DNA of 64,000 nt from an uncultured Eubacteriales bacterium (GCA_900551325.1 URVM01000006.1:152195-216194); one strand, 5' to 3'; positions 7,700-17,079 are shown, numbered from the stretch's first letter. Notes: generated by a model not told the origin, from the letters alone. Program-made: numbers and translations.

Positions 7700-9271
7700 A
7701 TGTCAGTAGAGCTTATAAGAAAACAAATGGACTTAAATGAAATGACTAGAAGAGAAACTGTACAAGTTGTTAAAGAAAGAGATATTATTGTTCCAGATGG
7801 AAAGCCAGACATGCAAAGAGTACTATATTTAGACGGAGATATTAATATTGATCAAATCGATGTGCAAGAAGATAGAGTTGTATACAAAGGTCAACTAGAT
7901 ACAACTATCCTTTATGTACCTCACAACAATTCAAAGGAAATCTACACAATGAAAGGAAGTATTCCTCTTGAGGATTTTGTTATCTTAGATGGAGTAGATA
8001 GCAATCAACGTGTGGCTTTCAACTATAATATTGAACATATGCATTGGAATATTTTAAATGAACGTAAATTAAATGTTAAAGCTATTATTGGTGTTGGAGT
8101 AGAAGCAACAAAACCAAAAGAAGTAGAACTAGTAACAGGTGTAAGAAGTGAAGGACCTATCCAAACGAGTATGGACACAGTTAGTATTGTTAGACCATCT
8201 CAAAGTGGTACAGAAAAGCTTATTGTTAAAGACGAACTGACAATTCCACAAGGTAAGCCTAGTGTATGCGAAATACTTAAAATGAATACTCAGGTAAAAG
8301 AAGAGCAAGTTAAACGTACAGATAATGAGATTTTATATAATGGTATTATAGAAGTAAGTACTATGTATACAAGTCAAGATGAAGATAAACCTGTAGAAGT
8401 GGTTAAACATCGTATTCCATTTGCAGGAAGTAGTGATGTAACTAGACCAAGTGAAGAAGCTTACTGGAATTGTGATCTTAGTGTAAAACCAACTTATGTT
8501 CAAGTTTCACCAGACTATGATGGAGAAGACCGCATCTTAGAAGTAGAGTGTATTGTAGAAGCTAAATACAATACATACGATAAGAGTGATGAAACTATTA
8601 TAGATGATGTATATTGCCCGGGCAAAAAAGTAGCTATTACAAATAATACATCAAACTATATGACACTAGCTTCTAAAGGAACAGCAAAGACATCTAAAAA
8701 AGAAATGATGACTTTAGAAAGTGGTGCACCTAATTTAGATCAAATTTTCAGTGTGACTTTAAAGCCTATGGTAGAAGAAAAACAAATTAATGGTGACAAG
8801 CTGACAGTTAGTGGCATGCTTGAAGCTAAGATTATATTTATAGATCCAGAACATATGAATATGATTCAAACAGCGGTAGAAATGATACCATTTAGCCAAG
8901 AATTTACACTTGAAGGGCTTTCTAAAGATGCATATATAGATGTTAAAGTTCAACCTAAAGATGTTGAAGTTGGCATATATAATAAAAATGATATTATGAT
9001 CGAGTATGTACTTGATTACTTAGTAAATGTATTCAAGAAAGAAACAGTACAGACCATTAATCAAGTCGCAGTAGAAGATATGGATAAGGAACAGTTAAAT
9101 AATTATCCAAGTATCACAGTATATGTAGTTAAAAAGGGAGATACTCTTTGGAGTCTTGCAAAACGCTTTAATACTACAGTACAAGACATTGTAGAAATCA
9201 ATGACTTGGATGAGAATGCTACCCTTAATGTAGGTCAAAAACTTATTATCCTTAAAAAAACTAAATTTTAA
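7700..9271 (+). CDS. sipL: SpoIVA-interacting spore coat morphogenetic protein SipL (SPOCS/DUF3794 + LysM)
   Basis: SipL anchors the spore coat basement layer by binding SpoIVA on the forespore surface in Clostridia, the role SpoVID plays in Bacillus. The 523 residues begin with a DUF3794/SPOCS region (about 1-150, with the signature IIVPDGKPDMQRVLYLDGDI). A second related segment follows (LTIPQGKPSVCEILKMN, about 188-204), then a middle region with YCPGKKVAI. A C-terminal LysM domain (about 475-520) has the cores YVVKKGDTLWSLAKRFN and LNVGQKLIIL. This architecture and length match C. difficile SipL, and yabG is adjacent as there. The ribosome site AGAGGAGG precedes ATG, and a terminator follows. 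Confidence 0.9.
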   Translation: MSVELIRKQMDLNEMTRRETVQVVKERDIIVPDGKPDMQRVLYLDGDINIDQIDVQEDRVVYKGQLDTTILYVPHNNSKEIYTMKGSIPLEDFVILDGVDSNQRVAFNYNIEHMHWNILNERKLNVKAIIGVGVEATKPKEVELVTGVRSEGPIQTSMDTVSIVRPSQSGTEKLIVKDELTIPQGKPSVCEILKMNTQVKEEQVKRTDNEILYNGIIEVSTMYTSQDEDKPVEVVKHRIPFAGSSDVTRPSEEAYWNCDLSVKPTYVQVSPDYDGEDRILEVECIVEAKYNTYDKSDETIIDDVYCPGKKVAITNNTSNYMTLASKGTAKTSKKEMMTLESGAPNLDQIFSVTLKPMVEEKQINGDKLTVSGMLEAKIIFIDPEHMNMIQTAVEMIPFSQEFTLEGLSKDAYIDVKVQPKDVEVGIYNKNDIMIEYVLDYLVNVFKKETVQTINQVAVEDMDKEQLNNYPSITVYVVKKGDTLWSLAKRFNTTVQDIVEINDLDENATLNVGQKLIILKKTKF

Positions 9272-9277
9272 ATAATA

Positions 9278-9323
9278 AACCCTTAGAACATAATTAAAAA
9301 ATAAGTTCTAAGGGTTGTATTTT
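9278..9323 (+). terminator. Terminator after sipL
   Basis: AACCCTTAGAAC (9278-9289) pairs exactly with GTTCTAAGGGTT (9305-9316), followed by GTATTTTT. Confidence 0.85.
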
Positions 9324-9416
9324 TATGAGTGATATTAATAGACCTTAATAGAAAAATTTGTTATAATTTTAAAACAGATACAATATAAAAAATTAAATAT
9401 GCAAAAGGGGGATACA

Positions 9417-10319
9417 ATGAGTAATATTTTGCTTGAAACAGGAAACGGTGAGTTTGAGATTGTAGAGTTTTTAGTAAATGGAACCCATTATGGAATTAAT
9501 GTGTTAAAAATCAAGGAAATCGTAAGACCGAATGAGGTATCTCCATTACCTGGATCTACAAAGGGTATAGTGGGACGAGCTGTTGTACGTGACAACATGG
9601 TATCAACAATTGACCTGAAGAAAGTTATCAATGGAGTAAATATAGATACACAAAATGGTACGATGGGCTTATTATGTGAATTTAATCAAACTACAGTTGT
9701 ATTCTTAATTGAAGAAGTAGTAGGCATTAAACGTGTGAAATGGTCAGAAATAACTAATTCGGGTGGTATAGATCAAGACTCTTTAATAATAGGAACTGTA
9801 CTATTAAACGAAAAGATTATAATGTTACTTGACTTTGAAAGTATTCTCCTATCACTTGATCCAAATAATAAAAGTTATCATGAAACCTTTAAAGATGATG
9901 GTAAAAAGCATGCTAGAAACAAAGTAGATTTAGTTATTGCAGATGATTCTAAAACAGTGAGAGAGCTTCTTAAAGATGCACTAGAAGATGCAGGATATAA
10001 CAGCCTAAAAGTTTTTAATGATGGTTTAGAAGCGTATGAATACTTAACAAGTGTTAAAGAAGAGTTTGGTAAAAACTTTAATCAACAAGTTAATTTACTT
10101 ATTTCTGATATTGAGATGCCTATGTTAGATGGATATACTTTAACTAAGAGAATTAAAGAAGATGAAGTATTAGGAAGTTTACCAGTTATTCTGTTTTCTT
10201 CATTAATTACAGATGAGTTATATAAAAAAGGTGAACAAGTAGGTGCTGATGCACAAATTAGTAAACCATCCATCAAAACATTGGTTGGAACAATAGATGG
10301 TTTATTAGGGATTAAATAA
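9417..10319 (+). CDS. cheV: Chemotaxis protein CheV (CheW-like domain + response receiver)
   Basis: Couples chemoreceptors to the CheA kinase and helps adaptation. A CheW-like domain (about 8-150; FEIVEFLVNGTHYGINVLKIKEI) is joined to a receiver domain (about 170-300). The receiver has the acidic pair in VIADDSK, the phosphoacceptor Asp in LLISDIEMP, Ser/Thr in ILFSSL and the Lys in AQISKPS. An ATG at 9399 lies in frame, but ATG 9417 is preferred because AAGGGGG ends 5-6 bases before it (301 residues). It stands alone between two terminators. CheV next to spore genes is probably chance; its functional partners include the chemoreceptor at 17199. I see no cheA or cheY in the window. Confidence 0.92.
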   Translation: MSNILLETGNGEFEIVEFLVNGTHYGINVLKIKEIVRPNEVSPLPGSTKGIVGRAVVRDNMVSTIDLKKVINGVNIDTQNGTMGLLCEFNQTTVVFLIEEVVGIKRVKWSEITNSGGIDQDSLIIGTVLLNEKIIMLLDFESILLSLDPNNKSYHETFKDDGKKHARNKVDLVIADDSKTVRELLKDALEDAGYNSLKVFNDGLEAYEYLTSVKEEFGKNFNQQVNLLISDIEMPMLDGYTLTKRIKEDEVLGSLPVILFSSLITDELYKKGEQVGADAQISKPSIKTLVGTIDGLLGIK

Positions 10320-10321
10320 AT

Positions 10322-10354
10322 AAAAGGGGTGCCACAAGTTTTAAAGGTGGCATC
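10322..10354 (+). terminator. Terminator after cheV
   Basis: AAAGGGGTGCCAC pairs with GGTGGCATCCTTT (one G/T-type mismatch), followed by GTTTTTTG. Confidence 0.8.
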
Positions 10355-10387
10355 CTTTGTTTTTTGTATACAAGAAATACATTTTCA

Positions 10388-10417
10388 TTGACTAAGTCTT
10401 TTTTAAAAGGGTATAAT
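10388..10417 (+). promoter_or_regulatory. SigmaA-type promoter of ispE
   Basis: TTGACT (10388-10393), 18 bp spacer, TATAAT (10412-10417). The short leader ends at the AAGGAG ribosome site at 10437-10442. Confidence 0.7.
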
Positions 10418-10448
10418 ATAAAAAATACCAAAAATGAAGGAGCTACTA

Positions 10449-11369
10449 ATGGATACAATAGTACTTAAAGCTAGAGGTAAGATTAACCTTACACTAGACG
10501 TGGTAGGTAAACGTGACAATGGGTATCATGACTTAAGAATGATCATGCAGACAATTAATTTGCACGATACGATTACAATTACGAAGACTAAAACACCAGG
10601 TATTCGTATCAATAATAACTTAGCATGGCTCCCAAAGGATGATAAAAACATTACTTACAAAGCAGCTGTCAAATTTCTAGAAGAGAGCAATATAAAAGCA
10701 GGTATTTATATAGATATTTTCAAACGTATACCTGTTGCGGCGGGTCTAGCTGGAGGCAGCAGTGACGCAGCAGCAGTGCTCATAGGATTAAATAAGCTAT
10801 TTGATACAAAATACAGTAAGAAGAAACTTATGGAAATCGGTGTAGAAATTGGAGCAGATGTACCTTTTTGTATTTTAAGAGGAACGGCCCTTGCTGAAGG
10901 AATAGGAGAAGTGTTAACTCCATTACCATCTTTACCACCTATGCATATTGTCTTAGCTAAACCTAATATTAGTGTTTCTACTGCAAGTGTATACAAAGCA
11001 CTAAATGTACAAGAAATTAAGAAGCATCCAGAGACTGATGAGTATGTAGAAGCAATTAAAAATCGAGATATAGATTATCTAGTGACACATATGGAAAATG
11101 TATTAGAAGATGTAACGATCAAAATGCATCCTCAAATTCAAGAAATAAAAGAAGATATGTTACGTATGGGTGCACTAGGAAGCATGATGAGTGGTAGTGG
11201 ACCAACTGTATTTGGTATTTTCCCGAGCAAGTATGAAGCAACATTGGCGGCAGAGTATTTCAAAAACAAATGTAAACTAAGAGAAGTACATGTGACCAGT
11301 ACATTTTGTAAGGCCAAGAGAGAGGGGAAAAGAAGATATGAGAGAAAACGATACAGACATGAAGATTAA
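10449..11369 (+). CDS. ispE: 4-diphosphocytidyl-2-C-methyl-D-erythritol kinase
   Basis: Phosphorylates CDP-methylerythritol in the non-mevalonate (MEP) isoprenoid pathway; cytosolic GHMP kinase. The N-terminal KARGKINLTLDVVGKRDNGYHDL, the ATP-binding loop PVAAGLAGGSSDAAAVL (about residues 94-110) and the C-terminal GSGPTVFG are the three GHMP motifs. ATG 10434 is in frame, but ATG 10449 is preferred because AAGGAG is correctly placed before it (306 residues). The last ~25 residues are basic (KAKREGKRRYERKRYRHED) and extend beyond the usual end, overlapping the start of the GntR gene by 32 bases. The overlap implies translational coupling. ispE followed by a GntR regulator near sipL/yabG resembles other Clostridia. 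Confidence 0.93.
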   Translation: MDTIVLKARGKINLTLDVVGKRDNGYHDLRMIMQTINLHDTITITKTKTPGIRINNNLAWLPKDDKNITYKAAVKFLEESNIKAGIYIDIFKRIPVAAGLAGGSSDAAAVLIGLNKLFDTKYSKKKLMEIGVEIGADVPFCILRGTALAEGIGEVLTPLPSLPPMHIVLAKPNISVSTASVYKALNVQEIKKHPETDEYVEAIKNRDIDYLVTHMENVLEDVTIKMHPQIQEIKEDMLRMGALGSMMSGSGPTVFGIFPSKYEATLAAEYFKNKCKLREVHVTSTFCKAKREGKRRYERKRYRHED

Positions 11370-12015
11370 TGAGTACTTACCTTTAAGGGATATAGTTTTT
11401 CAAACTATTAGAAAAGCCATTCTAAATGGGGAGTTAGAACCAGGGGAAAGGCTTATGGAAACACAATTAGGAGAAAAACTAGGTGTAAGTCGTACGCCTA
11501 TACGAGAAGCTATCAGAAAACTAGAACTTGAAGGATTAGTTGTTATGGTACCACGTAAAGGCGCACAAGTGGCTCAATTTACTATAAAAGATATAGAGGA
11601 TGTGCTACAAGTTAGAGCTTCCCTAGAAGCACTTGCTGCAAAGCTTGCATGCAAACATATGGATGAACGTTCATTCTTAAAGTTACAGCTTATCATTACA
11701 GAATATGAATATGCAGCAAAAGAAGACGATATTGAGGTAATGATCCAAAAAGATATTGAATTCCATGATACCATTGCACTTGCATCTCAAAATGACAAAC
11801 TTATTCAACTATATAATAATATGAGAGAGCAAGTACAACGCTATCGTATTGCATATCTCAAGAATACAGAACAAAGCAATGCTGTGATAGCAGAGCATAA
11901 TGAAATCTTAAAAGCATTAAAAGATGGAGAAGAAGAGGTAGCTGCAAAGCTTGCTACTAAGCATATTGAAACACAATGTAGCTCTATTATGCGATTTATC
12001 AATAGTAGAAAATAA
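11338..12015 (+). CDS. GntR-family transcriptional regulator (FCD/FadR subfamily)
   Basis: An N-terminal winged helix-turn-helix (about residues 12-75; AILNGELEPGERLMETQLG, LGVSRTPIREAIRKLELEGLV) is followed by an all-helical FCD ligand domain. Its metal/ligand residues are visible as a series of D/H positions (DIEFHDTIALAS, AEHNEILKALKDG, ATKHIE). At 225 residues it has normal FCD length. Ligands of this subfamily are usually small carboxylates; the effector here cannot be read. ATG lies within the 3' end of ispE with a GAGGGGAA ribosome site. Co-transcription with ispE is likely and a very strong terminator follows. Target genes are unknown. Confidence 0.9.
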   Translation: MRENDTDMKINEYLPLRDIVFQTIRKAILNGELEPGERLMETQLGEKLGVSRTPIREAIRKLELEGLVVMVPRKGAQVAQFTIKDIEDVLQVRASLEALAAKLACKHMDERSFLKLQLIITEYEYAAKEDDIEVMIQKDIEFHDTIALASQNDKLIQLYNNMREQVQRYRIAYLKNTEQSNAVIAEHNEILKALKDGEEEVAAKLATKHIETQCSSIMRFINSRK

Positions 12016-12057
12016 AAGAGATTATCTCCTGATTAATATTTATAAAGTTTAATAAGT

Positions 12058-12107
12058 AAAAGGCCTGTGAAGCTAGGATTATATCCTAGCTTCACAGGCC
12101 TTTTTAA
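12058..12107 (+). terminator. Strong terminator after the ispE-GntR unit
   Basis: AAAGGCCTGTGAAGCTAGGAT pairs perfectly with its downstream complement around a three-base loop (12058-12105), followed by T. The stem is about 21 bp. Confidence 0.95.
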
Positions 12108-12229
12108 TATAAATGACACAAGCATTTATAAATCAAAAATTCCTTTAAAAATGTAAACAAATATGTAAAGTATTACGTGAAAAATAAAGGGTTAATGTAA
12201 AAAATAAAACAAAAGTGTAAAATTTGTTG

Positions 12230-12332
12230 TTGCCATTTGCACAAAAAGGGTTTATTATGTAATTACATTAAGTAAATAATAAACAAAAAATTCTTCGAGA
12301 AAAAATATAATGTAAAAAATAGTTTACATTAT
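12230..12332 (+). promoter_or_regulatory. Promoter and candidate operators of the sugar ABC operon
   Basis: TTGCCA (12230-12235), 17 bp spacer, TATTAT (12253-12258) is a likely sigmaA promoter. Overlapping its -10 box is a perfect palindrome ATGTAATTACAT (12257-12268). Further down the leader lies ATAATGTAAA-6-TTTACATTAT (12307-12332), again a perfect inverted repeat. Both share the half-site AATGTAA/TTACATT, so they may be two operators for one regulator. The remaining part of 12108-12368 is AT-rich with several direct TGTAAA motifs and no gene. Confidence 0.55.
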
Positions 12333-12368
12333 GGTTGACAATTTCATAAATTTTATAGGAGGGATTAG

Positions 12369-13325
12369 ATGAAGGCAAAAGCTCAACAAATTAAACCAAG
12401 AAGATTCAAGTTTACTCGAGATGATGTAGAGTTAACACTACTCGCATTGCCTACAGCAATATGGTATGTAATATTTAGTTTCCTACCAATGGTTGGTATT
12501 CTAATTGCGTTTAAGAACTTTAGAATGTTTCCAGGAAAAGGGTTCTTCCAAAGTTTAATGGCAAGTGATTGGGTTGGTTTAACAAACTTTGAATTCTTAT
12601 TCAAAACACCAGATGCAGCAGTTATATTGCGTAATACAATTTGTTACAATGTAATTTTTATTATTTTAGGAGTAGTCATTCCCGTATCACTAGCTATTGC
12701 CATTACTCAGTTATATAGTAATAAGTTAGCTAAACTCTGTCAGACAGCAATGTTCTTACCTCACTTTTTATCATGGGTAGTAGTAAGTTACTTCTTATTT
12801 GCTTTTTTAAGTTATGACAAAGGTATTATCAATCAAATTTTAGCAACTTTTGGGATGCAACCAATACAATGGTACATGGAACAAGATTACTGGCCATATA
12901 TCTTAGTATTTATGAATACATGGAAATCAGTAGGATATGGAATGGTTGTATACCTTGCAGCTATCGCTGGTATTGACAAAACATATTATGAAGCAGCAGT
13001 TATAGATGGTGCTACAAAATGGCAACAAATAAAGTACATTACAATTCCTGCTATTAAGCCAATTATTATTATCATGTTTATCATGTCTGTAGGTAATATT
13101 TTTAGATCAGACTTTGGTTTATTCTATCAGTTACCAAGAAATGCAGGAACATTATTCAATGCAACAGCAACTATCGATACATATGTTTATAAAGCAATTG
13201 AAGGTACAGGAAGTATGGCAATGAGTTCAGCAGCAGCATTTTTCCAATCAGTTATTGGCTTTATTACAATTATTACTGCTAATGCTATTGTTAAGAAAAT
13301 TGATGGTGAAAATGGATTATTCTAA
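12369..13325 (+). CDS. Carbohydrate ABC transporter permease, LplB type
   Basis: First inner-membrane subunit of a binding-protein-dependent importer for oligosaccharides. About six transmembrane helices are visible, starting near residue 23 (LLALPTAIWYVIFSFLPMVGILIAF). The cytoplasmic EAA loop that contacts the ATPase is EAAVIDGATKWQQIKYITIPA (about 214-234). Its 318 residues match LplB/YtcP-partner permeases. The ribosome site ATAGGAGGG precedes ATG. It is the first gene of a three-gene unit (permease, permease, binding protein); no ATP-binding subunit gene lies in the window, so a shared MsmX-type ATPase encoded elsewhere is expected. Confidence 0.92.
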   Translation: MKAKAQQIKPRRFKFTRDDVELTLLALPTAIWYVIFSFLPMVGILIAFKNFRMFPGKGFFQSLMASDWVGLTNFEFLFKTPDAAVILRNTICYNVIFIILGVVIPVSLAIAITQLYSNKLAKLCQTAMFLPHFLSWVVVSYFLFAFLSYDKGIINQILATFGMQPIQWYMEQDYWPYILVFMNTWKSVGYGMVVYLAAIAGIDKTYYEAAVIDGATKWQQIKYITIPAIKPIIIIMFIMSVGNIFRSDFGLFYQLPRNAGTLFNATATIDTYVYKAIEGTGSMAMSSAAAFFQSVIGFITIITANAIVKKIDGENGLF

Positions 13326-13339
13326 AGGGAGGGACATAG

Positions 13340-14281
13340 ATGAACAAATTACTAAAAAGAGAAAAAGAAGTTTTAGAAGGTGTAGAAAAGTTTAACCGTG
13401 TGTCTAAACCAACAAACCTGTTATTATCAGCACTATTTATCTTGTTTGGCATAATCTGTGTACTACCAGTTATCTTAGTATTTATGATCTCAATTAGTTC
13501 AGAACAGTCAATTGCTCAATATGGATATAGATTTTGGCCAAAAGAATTTTCATTACAAGCTTATAAGTATCTCTGGGATTCTAGAGAAAGTATCTTTAAT
13601 GCTTTTGGTGTTTCTGTTCTTGTTACAGTTCTAGGAACAGTAGTAGGGTTAATTTTAAATACGAGTATTGCTTATTCCTTATCTAGAAAAAACTTTAAAT
13701 TAAGAGGTTTCTTCACATGGCTTATTTTTATTCCTATGTTATTTAGTGGTGGTATGATTTCATTTTACATCACTGTTTCAACAGTATTAGGATTAAAAGA
13801 TAGTATTTGGGCACTAATTTTACCGATGTCTGTATCATCTTTCTATATTATTATGCTTAGAACATTCTTTACAACAACGGTACCGGATGCCTTGATTGAA
13901 TCCGCTAAAATTGATGGTGCAAGTCAGCTTAGAATCTTTACAACAATTGTACTTCCAATTTCATTACCAGCAATTGCAACTATAGGATTATTCCTTACAT
14001 TTGCATATTGGAATGATTGGTATAATGCACTTTTATTCATTGATAATTCAAAACTCGTACCACTTCAAGCTATGCTTAACCGTATTCAAAACGATATTGA
14101 ATTCATCAACCAAAACGTTGCTACTTTAGGAGCTTCAGTAGCTGAAATGATGTCTAAATTGCCTACAGAAAGTGTAAGAATGGCTATTGTTATGCTAGTT
14201 GTTTTACCAATTGCTTGTTCTTATCCATTCTTCCAAAAATACTTCATTTCAGGCCTTACAGTAGGTGCTGTAAAAGAATAA
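13340..14281 (+). CDS. Carbohydrate ABC transporter permease, YtcP type
   Basis: Second permease of the importer. Six transmembrane helices, the first near residues 26-50, and an EAA loop ESAKIDGASQLRIFTTIVLP (about 193-212). The C-terminus GLTVGAVKE is typical of the YtcP group. The ribosome site AAAGGGAGGG lies before ATG, 14 bases after the first permease, so the two are co-translated in one operon. Substrate cannot be read from sequence; LplB/YtcP/LplA systems commonly carry complex oligosaccharides. The nearby sulfatases and GH125 mannosidase make a glycan-derived oligosaccharide plausible. Confidence 0.92.
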   Translation: MNKLLKREKEVLEGVEKFNRVSKPTNLLLSALFILFGIICVLPVILVFMISISSEQSIAQYGYRFWPKEFSLQAYKYLWDSRESIFNAFGVSVLVTVLGTVVGLILNTSIAYSLSRKNFKLRGFFTWLIFIPMLFSGGMISFYITVSTVLGLKDSIWALILPMSVSSFYIIMLRTFFTTTVPDALIESAKIDGASQLRIFTTIVLPISLPAIATIGLFLTFAYWNDWYNALLFIDNSKLVPLQAMLNRIQNDIEFINQNVATLGASVAEMMSKLPTESVRMAIVMLVVLPIACSYPFFQKYFISGLTVGAVKE

Positions 14282-14370
14282 GAAATTAAGTCCTTTGGGA
14301 TTTAATAATAAACAAAACTATTACAAATCAAAAATAACACAAAAAGGTAATGTGAAAGGGGTAATTGAAA

Positions 14371-15858
14371 ATGAATAAAAAAATGAAACCACTCGCACTA
14401 TTATTAGTAGGAATTATGTCTTTAGGATCAATGACTGCATGTAGTAGCGGCAATACCGGAAATACAGCAGATGCTTCAGGAGACAAACAAACGGCTTCTT
14501 CAAACAAAGATGGTGAGACAGTAAATCTTGTATGGTGGATGATTGGTAGCGAACCAAAAGATTTAAAAATGGTAAATGATAAAATTAATGAATATACAAA
14601 AGAAAAGTTAAATGTCACTCTTGATATTAAATATGCAAGCTGGGGTGAATATGGTGAAAAGGTTTCAAAAATCGTTCAAAGTGGTGAAAGTTTTGATATA
14701 GCTTTTGGATCAGGTATTAATAACTATCAAGATTTAGCAGCTAAAGGTTATTTTGCAGATCTTAAAGAAATTCTTCCTACAGTAACACCAGCACTTTGGG
14801 ACTTTATGCCTGAAGACCTCTGGAAAGGTGTAACAATTAACGAGCAAATTATAGGGGTACCAGCTTACAAAGATTCAGCTCAATCTCAATATTGGGTATG
14901 GGATAAAGAGTTAGTAGATAAATTAGGTATCGATATTAATAGTGTTAAAACATTAGAAGACTTAGATCCAGTACTAAGAAAAATTAAAGAAAATGATCCA
15001 AGTAAATATCCTCTAATTATGCAAGGAAAAGAAGGAATCAATGGATTTATAGCAACTGTTAATAACTTAGATGAGTTATTAGTATCACCATCTATTGGTG
15101 TAAAATATGATGACACTTCAGCAACAGTAGTATCATCATGGGAAGATAAAGAAGTTATGAAAAACTTAAATACTATTCGTACATGGTTTAATGATGGATT
15201 AATTAATCCAGATGCTGCAACACTTACTGAAACACCAAAATACCGTCCAGTATTTGCTGCACAAGGTTATCCACATGCAGATGCTGACTGGTCAACATCT
15301 AGTGGTTATCCAGTAGTGTCTAGCCAATTCTTTGGACCAGCTTACTCAACAAAAACAATTCAAGGTTCATTTAATGTTATTTCAGCAGGATCTAAACATA
15401 TTGAAGAGTCTTTAAAAGTTCTTGAATTAGTAAATACAGATTCATACTTAAGAAACTTACTTGCATTTGGTATTGAAGATACTCATTACAAAAAAGTAGG
15501 TGAAAATAGTATTGAGGTACTTAATGACGGATATCAAGTACCAGCTTATTCACAAGGAACATTCTTCAACATGTATACTGTAGCACCAGCTCCAGAAACA
15601 AAATGGGTAGATCTTCAAAAACAACAAGAAAATGCTTTCTCTTCACCAGCATTAGGATTTACATTTAATACTGAACCAGTACAAAACCAAGTAGCTGCAT
15701 GTAGTAATATTGAAACAAAATACACTGCATCATTATTAACAGGTTCTGTAGATCCAAATGAAGTTGTTCCAAAAATGTTAGATGAGTTAAATAAAGCAGG
15801 TTATCAAGATATTATTAAAGAAGCACAAAACCAACTTAATGCATACCTTGGTAAATAA
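14371..15858 (+). CDS. Extracellular sugar-binding lipoprotein of the ABC importer
   Basis: Lipid-anchored solute receptor for the two permeases. The signal peptide ends in a lipobox M-T-A-C with Cys near residue 25, followed by a Ser/Gly/Asn/Thr linker. The mature part shows type-1 extracellular solute-binding features (NLVWWMIGSEPKDLKMVN, FDIAFGSGINNYQDLAAKGYFADL). The C-terminal half, with LGFTFNTEPVQNQVAACSNI, resembles the DUF3502 domain found in LplA-type binding proteins. ATG 14371 is chosen because AAAGGGG lies 9 bases before it; an in-frame TTG six bases upstream is too close to that site. A hairpin terminator closes the operon. Confidence 0.9.
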   Translation: MNKKMKPLALLLVGIMSLGSMTACSSGNTGNTADASGDKQTASSNKDGETVNLVWWMIGSEPKDLKMVNDKINEYTKEKLNVTLDIKYASWGEYGEKVSKIVQSGESFDIAFGSGINNYQDLAAKGYFADLKEILPTVTPALWDFMPEDLWKGVTINEQIIGVPAYKDSAQSQYWVWDKELVDKLGIDINSVKTLEDLDPVLRKIKENDPSKYPLIMQGKEGINGFIATVNNLDELLVSPSIGVKYDDTSATVVSSWEDKEVMKNLNTIRTWFNDGLINPDAATLTETPKYRPVFAAQGYPHADADWSTSSGYPVVSSQFFGPAYSTKTIQGSFNVISAGSKHIEESLKVLELVNTDSYLRNLLAFGIEDTHYKKVGENSIEVLNDGYQVPAYSQGTFFNMYTVAPAPETKWVDLQKQQENAFSSPALGFTFNTEPVQNQVAACSNIETKYTASLLTGSVDPNEVVPKMLDELNKAGYQDIIKEAQNQLNAYLGK

Positions 15859-15886
15859 GGCTAGTATATAAAGATAAAATGCTGAT

Positions 15887-15919
15887 AAAAGAGTAGAAGG
15901 GATGCCTTCTACTCTTTTT
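15887..15919 (+). terminator. Terminator of the sugar ABC operon
   Basis: AAAAGAGTAGAAGG pairs with CCTTCTACTCTTTT around GATG, followed by T. Confidence 0.9.
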
Positions 15920-16041
15920 AATAGTATAGAGTTATAAAAATAGAAATTAAGAAGAATAAATGAAAAATATAACAATAAGAAAGAAAATTTGTTAAAATAT
16001 AAAAAGTAATGAGTTTGATTAAATAGGGAAAAGGTGATGTT

Positions 16042-17079
16042 ATGAAATCTGTGGGGATTAATGAGATAGCACAAAGATTAAATATATCTCGTAATACTGT
16101 ATCAAAAGTTATGAATAATAGGGGAAGTGTATCAGATAAAACAAGAGAGAAAATTATAGAAACAGCTATAGAAATGGGATACAGTAAGTTACCAGAAGAA
16201 TTTATGAGTAGAAATAATAATGAATCTAAATTGAAAAATATATTAGTTATTGCTACAGCTCCTGATTTTTCTTCTTTCTGGGGGAAGATTATTCATGGAA
16301 TTACAGAAGAGTTGGTAAGAGAAGAGTATCAGTGTTTTTACCATTTTTTAACATTCGAGCAAGAACAGAATTTTTTGCTTCCAAAGCTTATTGAAACGGG
16401 AGAGGTAGCAGGAATTATTGTGATGAATGTATATAATATAGAGGCCATAAAAAGCATTAGAAGCTTAGGTCTGCCAACAGTATACTATGACCTACCACTT
16501 AGTATTGATGTAAGAGAGGCACAAGCAGACGTAGTGGTGGTAGAAGGCAGACAAAGTATATATGATGTGACAACACAACTACTTAAACAAGGGGACACTA
16601 AGTTAGGTTTTATAGGTGATGCTAGTTATTGTAAAAGTATAGCAGAGCGATGGGAAGGATTTATTAAGGCACATAAGGCAGTTGATTTACCTATACATAA
16701 AGAATATTGTTTTACAAATGAAGAAAATGGTCACTTCTATTTTGGTAAAGAGGTAGAAGAACCACTAAAGACTCTAATAAGAAACGAGCAAGATTTACCC
16801 CATGCTTTTGTATGTGCAAATGATGCTATTGCTTATAAGATTATGAAACAACTTAAGTCCTATGGATATAATATACCAGAAGATATTCGTATAACTGGGT
16901 TCGATGATATTGAAGTATTAGGAGAAAAAGAGTTAACTTCGGTAGGTATAAATATATCAGATATTGGAGTGAGACTAGCAGAGCAATTAGTGTGGCGTAT
17001 TCAAAATCCTAAAAGAAGTTATGAAGTAATAAAAATATATGGCGATATATATTATAGAAAATCTACCGAAAAGGAATGA
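16042..17079 (+). CDS. LacI-family transcriptional regulator
   Basis: The N-terminal helix-turn-helix and hinge (GINEIAQRLNISRNTVSKVM, then GSVSDKTREKIIETAIEMGY) are followed by a periplasmic-binding-protein-like effector domain with AGIIVMNVYNIEAI, KLGFIGDASYCKS and the C-terminal ITGFDDIEVL. The 345 residues are normal for LacI members. The ribosome site AAGGTGAT precedes ATG. It follows the sugar ABC operon terminator on the same strand, so regulation of that operon is the natural guess, with the inverted repeats before it as candidate operators. Those repeats lack the central CG typical of many LacI sites, which weakens the link. Confidence 0.92.
   Translation: MKSVGINEIAQRLNISRNTVSKVMNNRGSVSDKTREKIIETAIEMGYSKLPEEFMSRNNNESKLKNILVIATAPDFSSFWGKIIHGITEELVREEYQCFYHFLTFEQEQNFLLPKLIETGEVAGIIVMNVYNIEAIKSIRSLGLPTVYYDLPLSIDVREAQADVVVVEGRQSIYDVTTQLLKQGDTKLGFIGDASYCKSIAERWEGFIKAHKAVDLPIHKEYCFTNEENGHFYFGKEVEEPLKTLIRNEQDLPHAFVCANDAIAYKIMKQLKSYGYNIPEDIRITGFDDIEVLGEKELTSVGINISDIGVRLAEQLVWRIQNPKRSYEVIKIYGDIYYRKSTEKE

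Noticed and set aside
7459..7812. 117-codon minus-strand frame between yabG and sipL
   Set aside because: It crosses the yabG terminator and the sipL start, and its sequence looks like translated non-coding DNA.
12335..12340. TTGACA as a -35 box directly before the first ABC permease gene
   Set aside because: The position for a -10 box falls on the ribosome site and start codon; the TTGCCA/TATTAT pair upstream fits better.
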